Positions 13,089 through 25,959 are shown, counted from the stretch's first letter. The stretch: DNA of 64,000 nucleotides from Acestrorhynchus altus (GCA_034509495.1 CM067511.1:28552990-28616989), one strand, 5' to 3'. The notes: generated by a model from the letters alone, not told the origin. Numbers and translations are program-made.

Positions 13089-13091
13089 ACG
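13057..13091. repeat. (CA)n microsatellite
   Basis: A CA array with one CATA interruption. Confidence 0.95.
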
Positions 13092-13429
13092 CATTCCTTT
13101 TTCTTAGTGGCATTATTCTTTGAACATCTGCAATGTTGTCACTAAATACTGATCGAGTTATCAAAGCACACCAGAACCTTCCTTCTAAAAGTCCTCACAA
13201 CATCCAAATGTTTTCATGTTTTCCCATCATCCTATGTATGTGTCGTCCAAGCACAAAACTAAACACAGGGTCACACAGATGATGGCTCAGAAATGAGCTT
13301 GGAGGTGGAGGTGTACATAAATGCGGGCAATATTTTTATATAAATAAAACCAAAACAAAGCAAAACCAAGATAACAGGAAACAAAACATGAAACAGGAAG
13401 CAGACATGAAACAGGACTAGAACTAGAAG

Positions 13430-13770
13430 CAAACTGAACCAAAAGCAACAAAATAAAAGAGTTTGCACCATGTCAACTGACAGACAATTCTTGAATACGT
13501 AAATATACAAACAAGGCAAAGGAAACATAAGTGGGAAGTGACTAGGAGGGACAAAGGTAGGGACAGAAACCAAAACAAAACAGGGATATGGGAACGGGAC
13601 CAGGACTGGCTAATGTGTGACAGGCCAGCCTCGGCGTTGTCCTGAAAGCCGACTCAAAAGCAGGCGGCCTAGGAATCAACACCGGTGCTTGGGTGGTGGG
13701 TGGCACAGGCACAGGCACTGGAGCAGTGGGTGCTGCAGACACTGGTGCTGGGGTGGCAGGTAAAAACTGG
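13430..13770. repeat. Possible interspersed repeat (family unknown)
   Basis: Purine-rich aaaacaaaacaggg/gacaggac phrases followed by a GC-richer tail with repeated gcacaggcac and ggtgctggggtggcagg. Stylistically like 3080-3470. No coding capacity recognised. Confidence 0.3.
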
Positions 13771-16246
13771 AACCTGCAACGTAATTATTACGTAATACAT
13801 CTATAAATACATCTATTAGTGATATGTAATGTACTGAAGTAATGCTTCTTATTTTAATGTATTTAATCAATTTTAATGTGATACTGTATTTTGCCACATA
13901 TTGCTGATACTATATAATTTTATTATTTTATTTTTATTTCATTTATTTCTTTTTAATAAGCTCAAAAAAAAAAAACACAAACAGCAGCATAATCTCCTAC
14001 ACGATCTACCCTCATTGTTTTTTCAGTTCTTCTTCTGGTATATGACATACAGGCTATGTGCTACCAGTGCAAGCAAAAAGATGACCAAAGGTCATATATT
14101 TAAGCTAAAATAATCTACCAATATGGACATTTCTAGGTGAGATATTGGTCTTAGAAGACACTAATCTCCATGCAACTTTGGCCAGTAGGGAACCAGTATG
14201 GCACCTCTATGTTTTAGATCTTCTGTGCTACTTTTCAGAAAGGTCAATGCAGGCAAAGCTCTTGTGCTTTTGACTGAAGACACACACTTATGTGTTAAAG
14301 CAACATTATGTGAGATTGTATCTTAAAATAAAACTGTCTTAATCATTTTGATGTTCCACTGACTGGTAATAGGGAGAGAAATGTCTGTCAGTGGTGGTCT
14401 CTGAAAGCTGCTACTGTGTTGTAGAGCTTTGCTGTATGTGCTGTGCTGTTGTGCTACACTTAAACGAACTGAAAAATCTTGTGACCAAATCAGTCGGCAT
14501 ACTTTTTTGACTTGAGATGCAAGTTGTGTATTTCTTAGCTTGTCAAGAAAATCTCAATTGAATCACACTTGATTAAGGCAGTGGTGTTAAACTGCACAAC
14601 TGTAGTTTACAGGGATTTTCACTAAATGCTGCCTTAAAATTCACCAAGCTGAATTAAAGTATAACAGCTTGTTCAGTCTACAGGTCTGCATTGCAAAACT
14701 ATTCATGTTGGACACTTTCATTTTTTGACATTTTTAATATTTTGCTGTTAAAATGTTAGCTTGATCAGGCCTCTGGATCTACAGTGTCTCTGTCTTCAGC
14801 CACTAATGAGATGAATAAACTGTAGCTGTTTTACTAATTAATATTCCAGTAGCCATTACCGCATTTCACGGGTGGGTGTGTTCCAGCTGAAGTCACTCAA
14901 CTAGCCATCTGCATCCTTATTAAAAAAATATATATATTCTAATGAGACCTCTAATCTAGGTCCTATTCTAATGAGTATTCTAATGAGATCCTGCGCTTGT
15001 GACAGATAGGCAGGGTGGAAAATGCCCTTTCGGAAGAATGAAATAAAAGACAGTGATGAGGCCAGCAAGTACTTCTCTCTTTCACTTTTTTCTCTCTTTT
15101 TCTTTCTTCTTGCTCAAATGGGGCTGGAAGGGAAAAAAAAGCAAGCGGCTTCAGAGGTGCTGACATTTAGCCATGCAAAAAAGCAGTGAATAATTCAGAG
15201 AGAAGTACAAATGTCAGGAAGGAGGCAAGCACAAGAGAGAGAATAAACTTCGAAGTAGAGAGTCAAAAGTGAAAATAAAGTCTGGTGCTTTGGCGAGCAC
15301 ATGTTGGGCTTCAGGAACTGACATGGTAATCAGTGATACAGTGGGGCCTCCGACACTGATATGACATACAGATCCTGTTTTCATAAATTTTGGAGGGTTC
15401 TGGGGCCACATTCATGAAAGCTTTCCAAAGAGGAAAAAAAAAACTCAAAAAGATCTTAAGCCTCTATGTTCTGATTCTGGAAAAGACTTCTCAGACTTCC
15501 TACAGGATTTGACCTCATGGGAGTCCCAGCACCATCCTGAAGGACATTTTGATCAAAGGCTTGAGGGAACTTTCTGGTGGCATGAACCTATCGTCTGATT
15601 TGAGAGAGGAAGTCTACAAAACTGTAGACCGCAGGTGCTGGCATATCTCTGTTTTGGTCCAATACACCCTTCAGAATAAATGGCTTTTAAATGTCCTTGG
15701 CTTGGATGGACAGTTGTGGGGAAAAACACGAAGGTGCAATGCAATGCATTTATTGGATATTTGAAGTATAAAGAGTATAAAGTATGTGCCTTTGTTTAGG
15801 TGGAAAAAGTGACACAGGATCCACTATTATCCACTGTCTGTCAGGTGGTGTCACACTGACACACTGCACAGTGAGGGGTGTCAAGTGCCCCTCTCCCAGA
15901 ATTCCCTGTAGTTTTCCCAGTTCTGTAAGTGTTTCCTAATCTGGGATCAGCTGATAAATCAGTGTGTGAAATTTCCACATGTTAATTTGAATTTTGGACA
16001 GTAAAGGAGGAAGTGTATCTCTGTCTCCACCTCCCCACTCTCACACTGACCACACACTTGCTGCTCTCTGTGCAACCAGGACTGTTAATACCTGCCTGTC
16101 TCTATGGCCAGGCTGTGGTCACTGAGCCAGTCAGGATTCGTCTCTGTTGTGGATCTTTGACAGTCAGGAGTTGGGTTTCCAGTCTGTTCACTCTTTTTAT
16201 TAAACAAAGGCAGTTCGTTTCAGATATCTCTCAATTCGGTTCAGAT

Positions 16247-16280
16247 CCCCCCCCCCCCCCCCTCTCTCTCTCTCTCTCTC
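16247..16280. repeat. Poly(C) followed by (CT)n
   Basis: A run of about 16 C residues followed by CT dinucleotides. Confidence 0.95.
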
Positions 16281-16797
16281 AATGCTCTATACTTCAGTAC
16301 CTTCATACTACTGAGTGATCTTCACTGAGGTGTGTGTCAAACATACACAGAATAACTTTGAAGTCACTTTTATTAAACTCCACAGACTTGAAAAGGTAGT
16401 ACATCTTCAGAGATAAAAAGAAAAATAATCATTTGAAAGAAAGGGTTTTGTGACCCTTATTGCTATGTTAATGACATGCTTTATACCAATAATTACCTTT
16501 TTTAAATGGCCTGTGCCGTTGCCTGTTATAGTAGACCCGTAAAATCATCATATTATAATATTTTTACTTATCTATGCCCTGCCCACAAAGTGTTCATTTG
16601 GAGCAAATGTTGAGAGTTTGGACAAGCGTTACAGAACAGCTTCAGCCAGTTGAACTCGACTGACCCGCAATCCAGACCGATTTTTAGATAGATTTAAGAT
16701 TTAGACATAGAACATTTTTCAACTGTTTGCAGCCATGCTAGTTTCCGCATGTAACTAAAGGTTTATTTATTTATTTTTATTTTATTTATTTTTTTAT

Positions 16798-16857
16798 TAT
16801 TCATTCATTCATTCATTCATTCATTCATTCATTCATTCATTCATTCATTCATTTATT
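16798..16857. repeat. (ATTC)n microsatellite
   Basis: About 14 ATTC units after an AT-rich lead. Confidence 0.95.
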
Positions 16858-16861
16858 CGTT

Positions 16862-16999
16862 CATTTATTTTTGCCAAAACAAGAGTCTGCTGTTTTACAC
16901 TTGGAAGCGAGTCACATGCATGTTATACAAGCTCACAACACAAAGCAAACAGTGGAGTAAAACAGAAGAAAGGATGGATTTTTCAATCAGAAGGCTCTT
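16862..16999. repeat. Direct repeat pair B, copy 1
   Basis: Alignable over about 130 bp with 18541-18691: shared tgttttacactt, gagtcaca, catgttatacaagc, aaacagtggagtaaa and caatcagaaggctctt. The two copies have diverged by substitutions and short indels. Confidence 0.85.
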
Positions 17000-17403
17000 T
17001 GCTTTTATACAGTTCTGTTACTGTACTGAACAAGTGTTATTCCTGTTTCTTTTCTTAGAATTATTCTGGGCTCTGATTCCGAAAATTTCAAATACATATC
17101 ACTGTTTGTCATTAATAAGCATTATTTTTGGATTGTCTGTGACTGAGGCCGTGGGTAAAACATATTGAAGTGATTAAAGTTCTGTGGAAAGTCTGCCATT
17201 CAAACAGTTCAGCTCATTATGCACATTTATTCCAAAATATTGCTAATTCTGTATCAACTTCATTCCCCTCACATGCAATAATTAGCACCATTTTGGAAAT
17301 GCACTGGTAGTGTTAAATGTTGTTTTGCCAGGTTTATTGTTGAGCTTTACAGAGCACTTCCCAGCTTCTTCTGTGTTGTTGTAGCTGAATATATTGAAAT
17401 GGA

Positions 17404-17575
17404 GGTGGAGCTATGGAGCATTGAGGGAATGGGGATAGAGTAATGGGCCGTTGGAGATGAGGTGGAGTATTGGAGCATTGAGGAGATGGGGTGGAGCAAT
17501 TGGTTATTGAGGAGATGGGGTGGAGTAATTGGTTATTGAGGAGTTGGGGTAGAGTAATGGGGCATTGAGGAGATG
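17404..17575. repeat. 29-bp minisatellite, G-rich orientation
   Basis: Units start at about 17404, 17434, 17462, 17491, 17520 and 17549, mostly 29 bp apart, with the pattern gtggagtaattggttattg then aggagatggg. The same minisatellite occurs in reverse orientation at 20527-20645. Confidence 0.9.
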
Positions 17576-17722
17576 CAATGGGACACAGTGGAGTGCCTCA
17601 TACAGTGACTGACAGGAGATCAGTGTAAACACAGACAAGGTTCAGGGCCAAGTTGCTCTATCAGTTTCACACATTTCCTGATGCCATTGCTGGTTTTATG
17701 TTTTATACATGTTACAGTTTTC

Positions 17723-17814
17723 AGTCTGTCTGTCTGTCTGTCTGTCTGTCTGTGTGTCTGTCTGTCTGTGTGTCTGTCTGTCTGTCTGTGTGTCTGTCTG
17801 TGTGTCTGTCTGTA
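17723..17814. repeat. (TCTG)n microsatellite with TGTG interruptions
   Basis: TCTG tetranucleotides, periodically interrupted by TGTG. Confidence 0.95.
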
Positions 17815-17936
17815 GGCACAAATTAATTTTGGAAATAGTTTGATTTGTTTTTTCAGACAAAGTTCCTGTCTCTACACACAAGTTATTTAATGTTTTGCCC
17901 TAGGTGTTGTGTAAGTTTGCACTGTTAAATAGCCAT

Positions 17937-17943
17937 GCACACA

Positions 17944-17987
<44 letters not shown>
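17937..17987. repeat. (CA)n microsatellite
   Basis: A CA array with one interruption. Confidence 0.95.
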
Positions 17988-17990
<3 letters not shown>

Positions 17991-18302
17991 GGAGGCCTCC
18001 CAAAGACGGAAAATCAAATGCCTCTTAAATCTAATTTAGCAGAACAAATAAACTGGAATAGTGTTTATTATTAGCAAAATGCAGCTGCCTCCTAAAGCAT
18101 GTGGGGTGGATGGGAAGTGAGTCGTCCCCCAAAGCCCAGATCTTTACTTTAAGTCCCTGCTCTCCCTCCAGAACAAAGATTTTTTTCATTAAAATGTCCC
18201 ATGTGTTTATTCATTCTGTTTTGGGTTCACTGTATCTGAGACTGAGATCTGTCAGCTGCGGTCAAGTGCCTTCCAGCATTGGAGTAAAGACATGCTCATT
18301 TA

Positions 18303-18303
<1 letters not shown>

Positions 18304-18351
<48 letters not shown>
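18304..18351. repeat. (GT)n microsatellite
   Basis: About 24 GT units. Confidence 0.97.
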
Positions 18352-18353
<2 letters not shown>

Positions 18354-18540
18354 TTGCAAAGGAAATGACATAAAGAGATTAAATCAATTAAAATTTTGAT
18401 TCAAAAATTTGATTACCTTTAATGGGATTCATCGGGAGATGATGGATAGAAAAAAGGCTGTGATTTGGATTCTGACAGGAGTGAGGTGATGACACCCACT
18501 GAAGTTCGTAAGACCAGTAGATCAGAGGCTTTTGATTGGA

Positions 18541-18691
18541 AGGAATTTTTTATTTTTTTTGTCAAAACAAGTCTCCTTCAGTACTGTTTTACACTTGAAA
18601 GTGAGTCACATTCATGTTATACAAGCCCACAATAAAGTCAAACAGTGGAGTAAAGGAGAAGAAAAGAGGGATTCTTCAATCAGAAGGCTCT
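18541..18691. repeat. Direct repeat pair B, copy 2
   Basis: Second copy of the block at 16862-16999, same orientation, about 1.7 kb downstream. Both copies follow a T/A-rich lead and end at tcaatcagaaggctct. Confidence 0.85.
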
Positions 18692-18957
18692 TAAATTGTT
18701 GACTCGTTGCCAGCAAACATCGTGTGAGCCAACAGTAGCCCACATAGAAAAATGTTGATATGGCACATATCCCAACCATATCTTCAACACTTCGGGCAAA
18801 GACATGGCACTGTCGACCTCTGTTAGTGCCAAACATCATTGGTGGCCAAAGGTGGCCTACATGTTTAAACATTTACATATCTATGCCACATCTGTCACAA
18901 ACATGGCAATGACACTGTAAATCACCTAAAAGAAATTATTTGAATTTGATTTATTTA

Positions 18958-18959
18958 TT

Positions 18960-19042
<83 letters not shown>
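18958..19042. repeat. (GATA)n microsatellite, about 21 units
   Basis: An uninterrupted GATA array of about 85 bp. Confidence 0.98.
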
Positions 19043-19849
19043 TACAATATGCAATATAGATACATAGTGCATGAAAAAAGAGTCCTGTAGGAGGTGGTAT
19101 TGCACATTGTTATTGCACTTTTAAACTGGTTGTTTCCAGGACAGGACAGCTAACCATCACTGAAATTAATGCATCAAAACAACCCTAATCATTCTACCAA
19201 TGAAAGTTTAAAGTTCATTATCTGGAATGGCTCGGGCAAAGTCCTGACCGTAATCCAATAGAAATGTTGTAGAGGAATCAGTTTTATTTCCATATCGGTT
19301 GTCCACAATGTTGTACCATTCCATTCAGCTTTAATTTACAAATTTGAATGAGTGGGAAATAAGGCAAAATCAATGGTGGAAACACATTACCATTAACTTT
19401 TTCTTTCATCTTTAGTGTAAACGCTGCGTCTGGCTTGATTAATGGGCAGAAACAAGCACGCAAGTGGCAGAGCTAATAACAGTCTCCAGGCCTTTCTCCA
19501 TGCACCATTATGCACAAGGTAATAACAAATAACCAACGCTTACCTCCGCAGTGAGTCGGGAGCTAGATGCAGATTAAAACGGCTTTTATCGCTGTATACT
19601 GTGAACATATTCGTAGGGCCTCTTCACAAATTGTGTCATAGCGTTTGTAGTTTGAGACAGATTCGATTTTGAAGAATTGATACACCGATTTTTTTTGAGG
19701 TCCCTGCATAATTATATTATTTAGAAAACAGAAATTCACATTTCTGAAATTATTATACAGTGCCTGCAGAGTTCCCAAGCAGAGACTGGAGTATTTGTCC
19801 ACATGACAACAATAAGCAGTACACTTCATAGATCTAGGCTTTATGGAAG

Positions 19850-20470
19850 AGTGGCCAGAAAAAAGACTTTACTTACAGACAAAAATATGAAGGCTCATTT
19901 TAAGTTTGCCAAAAGGCATGTTGGAAACTGTATGGAGGAAGGTGCTCTACTCAGATGAGACCAAAATCAAACTTTTTGGCCACCAAGAAAATGCTGTCTG
20001 GCATTAAACCAACACATCTCATCACCTCCAGAACAATGCCAGAGGTTTTCTGGCTGCAGGGACTGGGAAACTGGTCCAAATCGATGGGAAGATGGATGGA
20101 GCTGAATGCAGGGATATTCTTGAGCAATACTTGTTTCACTCTGTCAGTGATTTGAGCCTGTTATAGAGGTTCGCCTTTCGACAGGACAACGGCCCAAAGC
20201 AAACTGCTAAAGCAACACTCAAGTGGTTTAAGGGGAAATGAGTAAACGTAGTGGAATGGCCCAGTCAAAGCCCAGACCTTAAGCCAATTGAGAATCTGTG
20301 GTTAGAAGATTGCTGTTCACCAGCAGAAACCATCGAACTTGAAGGAGCTGGAGCAGTTTTGCCTTGAGGAATTGGCAAAAATCCCTGTGGCAAGATGTGG
20401 CAGCTCGTACTTGCAGCCGTAACTGTAGCAAAAGGGAGGGCTACAAAGTACTGACTTTAGGGGGGTGAAG
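19850..20470 (+). pseudogene. Second Tc1-type transposase relic
   Basis: The + strand shows a later part of a Tc1-like transposase: gaagagtggccagaaaaaag, tgctctactcagatgagacc, gcagggactgggaaactggt, ttcgacaggacaacggccca and ggcccagtcaaagcccagac followed by attgagaatctgtgg. These are the DDE-domain phrases of a different Tc1 family from the one at 10840. The N-terminal half is absent and stops and frameshifts are present. Its end lies about 60 bp before the reverse minisatellite. Confidence 0.85.
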
Positions 20471-20526
20471 AGTTAAGCCCAGTGAGGTTTTCGTGCCGTA
20501 GAGCCTTTGAAAAATACTTCACATCA

Positions 20527-20645
20527 TCTTCTCAACACTTCATTATTCCACCCCTACTCTTCAACACCTCCTTTCTCCACCCTGTCTCCTCAACAACACA
20601 ATACTCCACCACATCTCCTCATTACTCCATTACTCCACCCCCTGC
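20527..20645. repeat. 29-bp minisatellite, C-rich (inverted) orientation
   Basis: Units are anchored by tccac at 20546, 20575, 20604 and 20633, exactly 29 bp apart. The unit is close to the reverse complement of the 17404-17575 unit (catctcctca...attactccac). Confidence 0.9.
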
Positions 20646-21322
20646 TCAGGTGGTCTTGGTTTTGTTTGGGGCACATATAAACAAATGCAGGATGTAATAT
20701 CACAAGAAGGTTACATTATAGGCATTTCTGCCTGCCTGCCTGCTCCACCAGCATCGTGCCACCTGTATCTGCCCGCTTCAACGCGGATGAGTTTCTGTGC
20801 ATACCTGCTTGAATTTCTGACCTTTAACATCTTCTGTCTGATGCAATAGTTTATCATTTAGCATCTACTCTCCCAAATCACACACCAAAATATAAACAGT
20901 GTTTTAAAACTGGTCAATAAAACTGGTCACTACATCTCCCAGTAAGAAGGTTTTTTTCCCCTTTTGGTTCAATTGCAAACATGTCAATATGAATGCAAAG
21001 TAAAACATTTTTAGACTGTTTTTAGAGTGTGTATTACTCAACCTCTCTGTGTCTCGTTCGTGTATTCACACCCTCATTACATTTTAACTTGCTGTTTCTC
21101 GCACAGTACTCCCTGGTACAACAACTATCAGCTCACATGGTTATATGGAGCAACTGTAATCTACCAAAGGAATAAACCTCAAGACTACATATCTTAATCT
21201 TGGGAGTCCTCCTCCTGCAGACAAAAGCTCAGATTCCTTCATCAGAATGAATTGTCTCTAGAAGCAGAGGCAACAATACAGTTCCGGACTTTGGTGATGT
21301 TGTTTATAGACAGGTGCCTATA

Positions 21323-21325
<3 letters not shown>

Positions 21326-21410
<85 letters not shown>
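21326..21410. repeat. (GA)n microsatellite
   Basis: A GA array with one AATGA interruption in the middle. Confidence 0.97.
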
Positions 21411-21556
21411 TTGTTTCTATGAGATTTTGAATTTCAAATGTGGAAAAAAGCTTATATTTAAGCTTCATTATGATTCATTTCATTTCATGGTTTGAGATAT
21501 TCTCATATTTCCTTGGGGAAAGCAATGTTCTTTTTTCCCCCTTACTCCTACCCCCT

Positions 21557-21558
<2 letters not shown>

Positions 21559-21623
<65 letters not shown>
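21559..21623. repeat. (GT)n microsatellite
   Basis: About 32 GT units. Confidence 0.97.
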
Positions 21624-21624
<1 letters not shown>

Positions 21625-22228
21625 CTCCTTTTGATCGCTCAGGCCTCTCGCCCTTACTCTTCATCTTCCATGTCCTCCGTATCCTATATGCAGAGGGTCA
21701 TGAACAAGATTCACTCAGGCTTTATGTTTTGAGGAGGTGCTGTATTCCACATCCATTCTCCGTCTTGCTCCTCTGCCTCCTTCACTCTTCAGCTGCTTCA
21801 CACAGTAACCAAGCTGTTAGACATGCATTCTGCAGTCAAGGTTTATCTAATATTTTCAGAGAGAGCGAAGGAATTGATTCAGAGTATAAATGACTTAAAA
21901 TCAATTCCAGAGACTTATTCCTCACTTGTCCGTTAGGAATGAGCCAACACGATTATGAAGTGAATGGGCTTTGAAGGGTGGCTGATGTTTGGGCTGTTTC
22001 TAATGTGCTTTTTTTTTATACTAGAATCATGCATGGGACATGGTTAGCCTTGGGGGATTGGTGTAAGGGCTTGTTTGTCTGTATGTTCTGTATATATCTT
22101 TCTTTTTTTCCCTATTTGCATTTTATCCCTCCCTCCCCATTCCATTTTCTTAAATGTGTCCCTAAAGCAATTACAGTCAAGCTGGATTTAGATTCAGAAT
22201 TGGCCACACGTGAGTTTCTCATGCTTGT

Positions 22229-22287
<59 letters not shown>

Positions 22288-22308
22288 CTCTGTTTCTCTC
22301 TCTCTCAA
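22229..22308. repeat. (CT)n microsatellite
   Basis: About 28 CT units followed by a degenerate CT-rich tail. The 150-residue Leu/Ser-rich open frame over it is an artefact. Confidence 0.97.
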
Positions 22309-24462
22309 ACTGTAATGACACAATGCCCTCTGCTGTTGAGAAAAGCAAGTGTACTCTCTGCCCTGTCAGTGCAAATATAATAAAAGAAATGCATGTATAT
22401 AGTCGTTCTAATAGGACGCTGGTACAGTAGGATGCATTGTGTCCCTTTTTATTGGGCAAAGCACCTGTGAATATCTTTAACTAACTAAAACACATTTTGG
22501 CAATTCTGTTGAACTCAGAAACACAGAGAGTTACTTACATTTTCTAGGCTCCACTGGCGCACTGTATGTCCCCATAAACATGACAACACAGCTGTTTGTG
22601 TCATGTTTACTTACTTACACTATGTTTATTATGGTTATTATGGTTATTATGTAATTGCTGCACATTATTATTCCTAATCAGTGCATATACAAGTAAAGGG
22701 TTCACTTACTTATCTTAGCCTGCACAGTTATTTACTCAGTGTGTGCAATAAAATATGAACAAAACAAATTGCTTTTTTTTTGTCATTTGTTTTGTCATAA
22801 ATTTGGTGAATATCTGTGATTTGTCACTAAGATATCATTCGTACTCCAATGATAAACCTCGAAATACAGATCATTCCAAAGAGTTGACTTACTTATTACT
22901 TACTGTTCATAGTTGCCTCTTTAACTTGTTGCATTACTTTTTTTTTAGAAGGAATGTGACATTGTGCAGGGAACGCATATAGAGGCTTTGCTTGTCCCAT
23001 GGTGTGTTTGGGGGCTATTTATTTAAGGGAAAACTGAGGGCTGAGCTGTACCTATGAGCCACAGCTCAACTGTCAACCGCTCAGCTTCTGCTCATCTCTC
23101 AAAGATCACTGTTATTTTATTTTCCTAAAGAAAAGCAGTAAAACCTCACACTGCATTCATGACCCTTCTGCCCACATGTCTATGTGTCTATCGGCTCATG
23201 TTTTGACTCTTTATGCCAACTACCTTCAACCTGAAATGCTCTGCTTGACTGTGTGCGTATATACTTTATGTGTTCCAAATATAAAGGCCACAAAATGTTG
23301 AAAGCCTTGTTTTCTTTTGAATACATTTTGGTTTCCTCAGCTCACATTTTCAGTTTCATATTCCACAGATGTCACATGGTTCTGTGACTAGGGGTCCCAG
23401 AGTTGGTCCAACTAGGTGGGTAGAACCCTCATGCATGTGTTGGTGGCAGTTCAATACATGTTTGGCTGGTTTTGATATGGTTTTGATATTACTGGTAATA
23501 AAAACCAGTAATGATGTTTTGCATCTGATTATTTTCCGTTAATAGTTTTGAAACAGTTAATAAATGATACCCACATAAACAACTATCCACTCTATGCAAA
23601 CGAGGGCAAGGGGTCAACTTAATCTTCTTCACAGAGTACATTTTGATGCAGTCCAGTCAATGTTCTCAGACAAAGCCTAACCTCAGATTAAAAAAATAAA
23701 TCTGTCATGAGTTATCACCTATCCGTATGTGTGTTTTATGATGTGTGTGGACGTGGAACTAGCCTTTAGTATCTTGAGTCTCTTGAGTCTTTATTAAACT
23801 AGCTTTTCTTAAGAGAAACACACGGCCGTCTTTGATTTTTTGTTCTAAATGAGAATCGGAACGATGCCCAGTCTCTCCTCTTGTCTTTTACTTGTTTCTT
23901 GTCCTTGGCTTAAACACATTAAGAGATAACCAGAATTTATCTGGCATAAAGAAAAAAAGATATTTCTCTTTGTGTGGATAATGTTCTTTAATATTTTACA
24001 CCATCATATATTAAGAGCAACACCAGTTAAATGGCTGAGAAATGTTGCAAAAACATAATGTGGCAGCTGTTTTTCTTTTTAGACTATATGACTGCTTGCC
24101 AGTGAATCTCATTCTCAGGATAGCATTAGGTTGATTTCACAAGATGTGACATCACTGTGAACATGGGGCTCAGCTTACACAATGGTAGCCATGTTGGACA
24201 AGGCCTGCAGCCAGCATGGACTACAACCTCAGCATGGACTACACCCATAGCTGGCCCACTTATACCATGTTGGCAATGTTAGATAAGGCCAATGCAACAC
24301 TAAGCACATTCATTAATGGTGTAAGCAGTGTGTGAAGTTAATAATATGTACTGTTACTCTTATTGTTGCTGTTTACCCACGAAAAAGCCTTGTATTTCCA
24401 AAATGACAACTTTCCTGTTTGTTATTACAGATTAACTAATTTGTATTGTGATTTTGCTTCAG

Positions 24463-24651
24463 GTCTATGCAACTGCACAGGCTTCACCACAGGCGTGTCT
24501 TGTGAGCGCTGCCTGGATGGTTACTATGGAAACCCATTGACCGGCACCCCAAATGACTGTTTGCCCTGTCCCTGTCCGGACCGTACAACTTGTGCCCAGA
24601 TGCCAGAGAGTGGGGATGTGGTGTGTACCAATTGTCCAGCCAATCAACGAG
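24463..24651 (+). CDS. lamc3: lamc3 exon w2: LE modules
   Basis: Acceptor ttgcttcag ends at 24462; donor g|gtaagt at 24652; 189 nt (63 codons), phase 1-1. It completes the LE module begun in the previous exon (LCNCTGFTTGVSCERCLDGY) and continues into the next (CLPCPCPDRTTCAQMPESGD). The Cys spacing and GYYGNPL phrase are typical of laminin gamma LE repeats. NCT forms a possible N-glycosylation site. Confidence 0.95.
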
Positions 24652-24924
24652 GTAAGTCATTGTCTACTTGTTTGATTCACTTCCAGATATAAGTGTGACA
24701 TCAACTATAACTACTTAGATGTCTTTAAATACAACTAACCATTGTAATGTTGGGAGTTGAATAGACTTGTTTATGCTGTTTCGGAAAACAATTGATTGAT
24801 GAACAAAAAAAATTAAAATATAAATGAAAACATCTATTACTTTACTGCCGACCAGTACGTACGACCACAACAGAAAAAAAAGAAAATCTAGTCCTGTAGT
24901 CTTGTGACTGTGCTGCATTTACAG

Positions 24925-25176
24925 GAACTAGATGTGAGTTGTGTGAGGACGGTTTCTACGGCAACCCATTGGGACAGGATGGCATGGCCCGACCCTGTGT
25001 AAGGTGTGAGTGTAATGGGAACATAGACCCCAATGCAGTGGGTGTATGTGATCACGTGACAGGGCGCTGCCTGAAATGCTTAGGACACACGGCTGGGGAC
25101 CGCTGTGAAAAATGCCAAGTGGGATACTATGGCAATGCTCTGGACAGCTCCCTCGGGCCTTCTCAAAAGTGTAAAC
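24925..25176 (+). CDS. lamc3: lamc3 exon w3: LE modules with nidogen-binding loop
   Basis: Acceptor tttacag ends at 24924; donor aaac|gtaagt at 25177; 252 nt (84 codons), phase 1-1. Contains CELCEDGFYGNPLG and then the LE module whose loop NIDPNAV lies at 25020-25040. In gamma-1 the same heptapeptide, with key Asp, Asn and Val, binds nidogen and so ties laminin to the collagen IV network. The module continues CDHVTGRCLKCLGHTAGDRC and GYYGNAL. All module cysteines expected by eye are present. Confidence 0.96.
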
Positions 25177-25959
25177 GTAAGTCCAAGTCAGTGTGTCTTC
25201 TGACATTTCTAAGTTTTTGTTTGGTTGTGACCCAAAGTACAATTTTGAGAGAGCAAGCATATAAATGGAACTTTTCTCTTCACTACAGTCACCTTTAATA
25301 GACACTGTTTAGATCCTTGAAACTGATATATACGAAGTCTTTGGTTTGTAGTAAGAAGTGAGGCAAATGCTTCAATTATTGTTTTGGACTTGTGATTTAC
25401 CCTGGCAGATACATAGTCCTCATTTGGAGATTACTGTACAGAACATTGCAAGATTACTCACCTTATTTTCAGGCATTTCAACTTAAAACAGATGTTCTGA
25501 CAATAATTTTGCTTGTTTTAAGACCATCTGTGATACAGATATGTGAGAGAAGGTATGTGAGAGAACATAATTAGAATCTAGAACTATAATAAGAAATAGG
25601 AACATGCTTCCATTACAGTGATTTGATTCATATCATTGATGTCATCACTTTATCTAGTGTGATTTTCTTTACTCTGATCAATTTCTCAGATTGTTGTAAT
25701 AATTACTTTGGTATCAGAAATTATTTTAGAGACGAATGTTACATAATGTTGCTCAAATATAAATATCTGTCTGAAGTCTCAAATCTAATCAGACTGACTG
25801 ATTGTTTTTTTCTTCAGTGGTTATACTGATTCAGTATGATTGCACATAATTAGGGCACATTCGCTCTCAAATTGCTGTGCTTATATATAGTTACAAAACT
25901 GCCAGTTCTACATACTGGTACATTTTATTGTGTCCAACTTTGACATGCACAGGCAGATT

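Larger units (their letters stand above)
2216..24462. other. lamc3 22.2-kb intron, repeat-rich
   Basis: It separates two exons that share one LE module. No conserved exon, RNA gene or nested gene was recognised. Stretches not listed separately (2261-3080, 3560-4380, 7113-9180, 9890-10830, 11900-13000, 13780-16240, 22310-24460) look like unique AT-rich intron with short degenerate repeats. The long open frames inside come from low-complexity or transposon sequence. Confidence 0.7.

Noticed and set aside
16798..19042. CRISPR-like regular repeats
   Set aside because: The tetranucleotide arrays and the 29-bp minisatellite have no unique spacers; this is eukaryotic tandem-repeat DNA.
21978..22430. 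150-residue open frame on the plus strand
   Set aside because: Its core is a Leu/Ser run produced by the (CT)n microsatellite.
24928..25305. 125-residue open frame antisense to lamc3 exon w3
   Set aside because: Shadow of the real exon; the sense strand encodes the LE module with correct splice sites.
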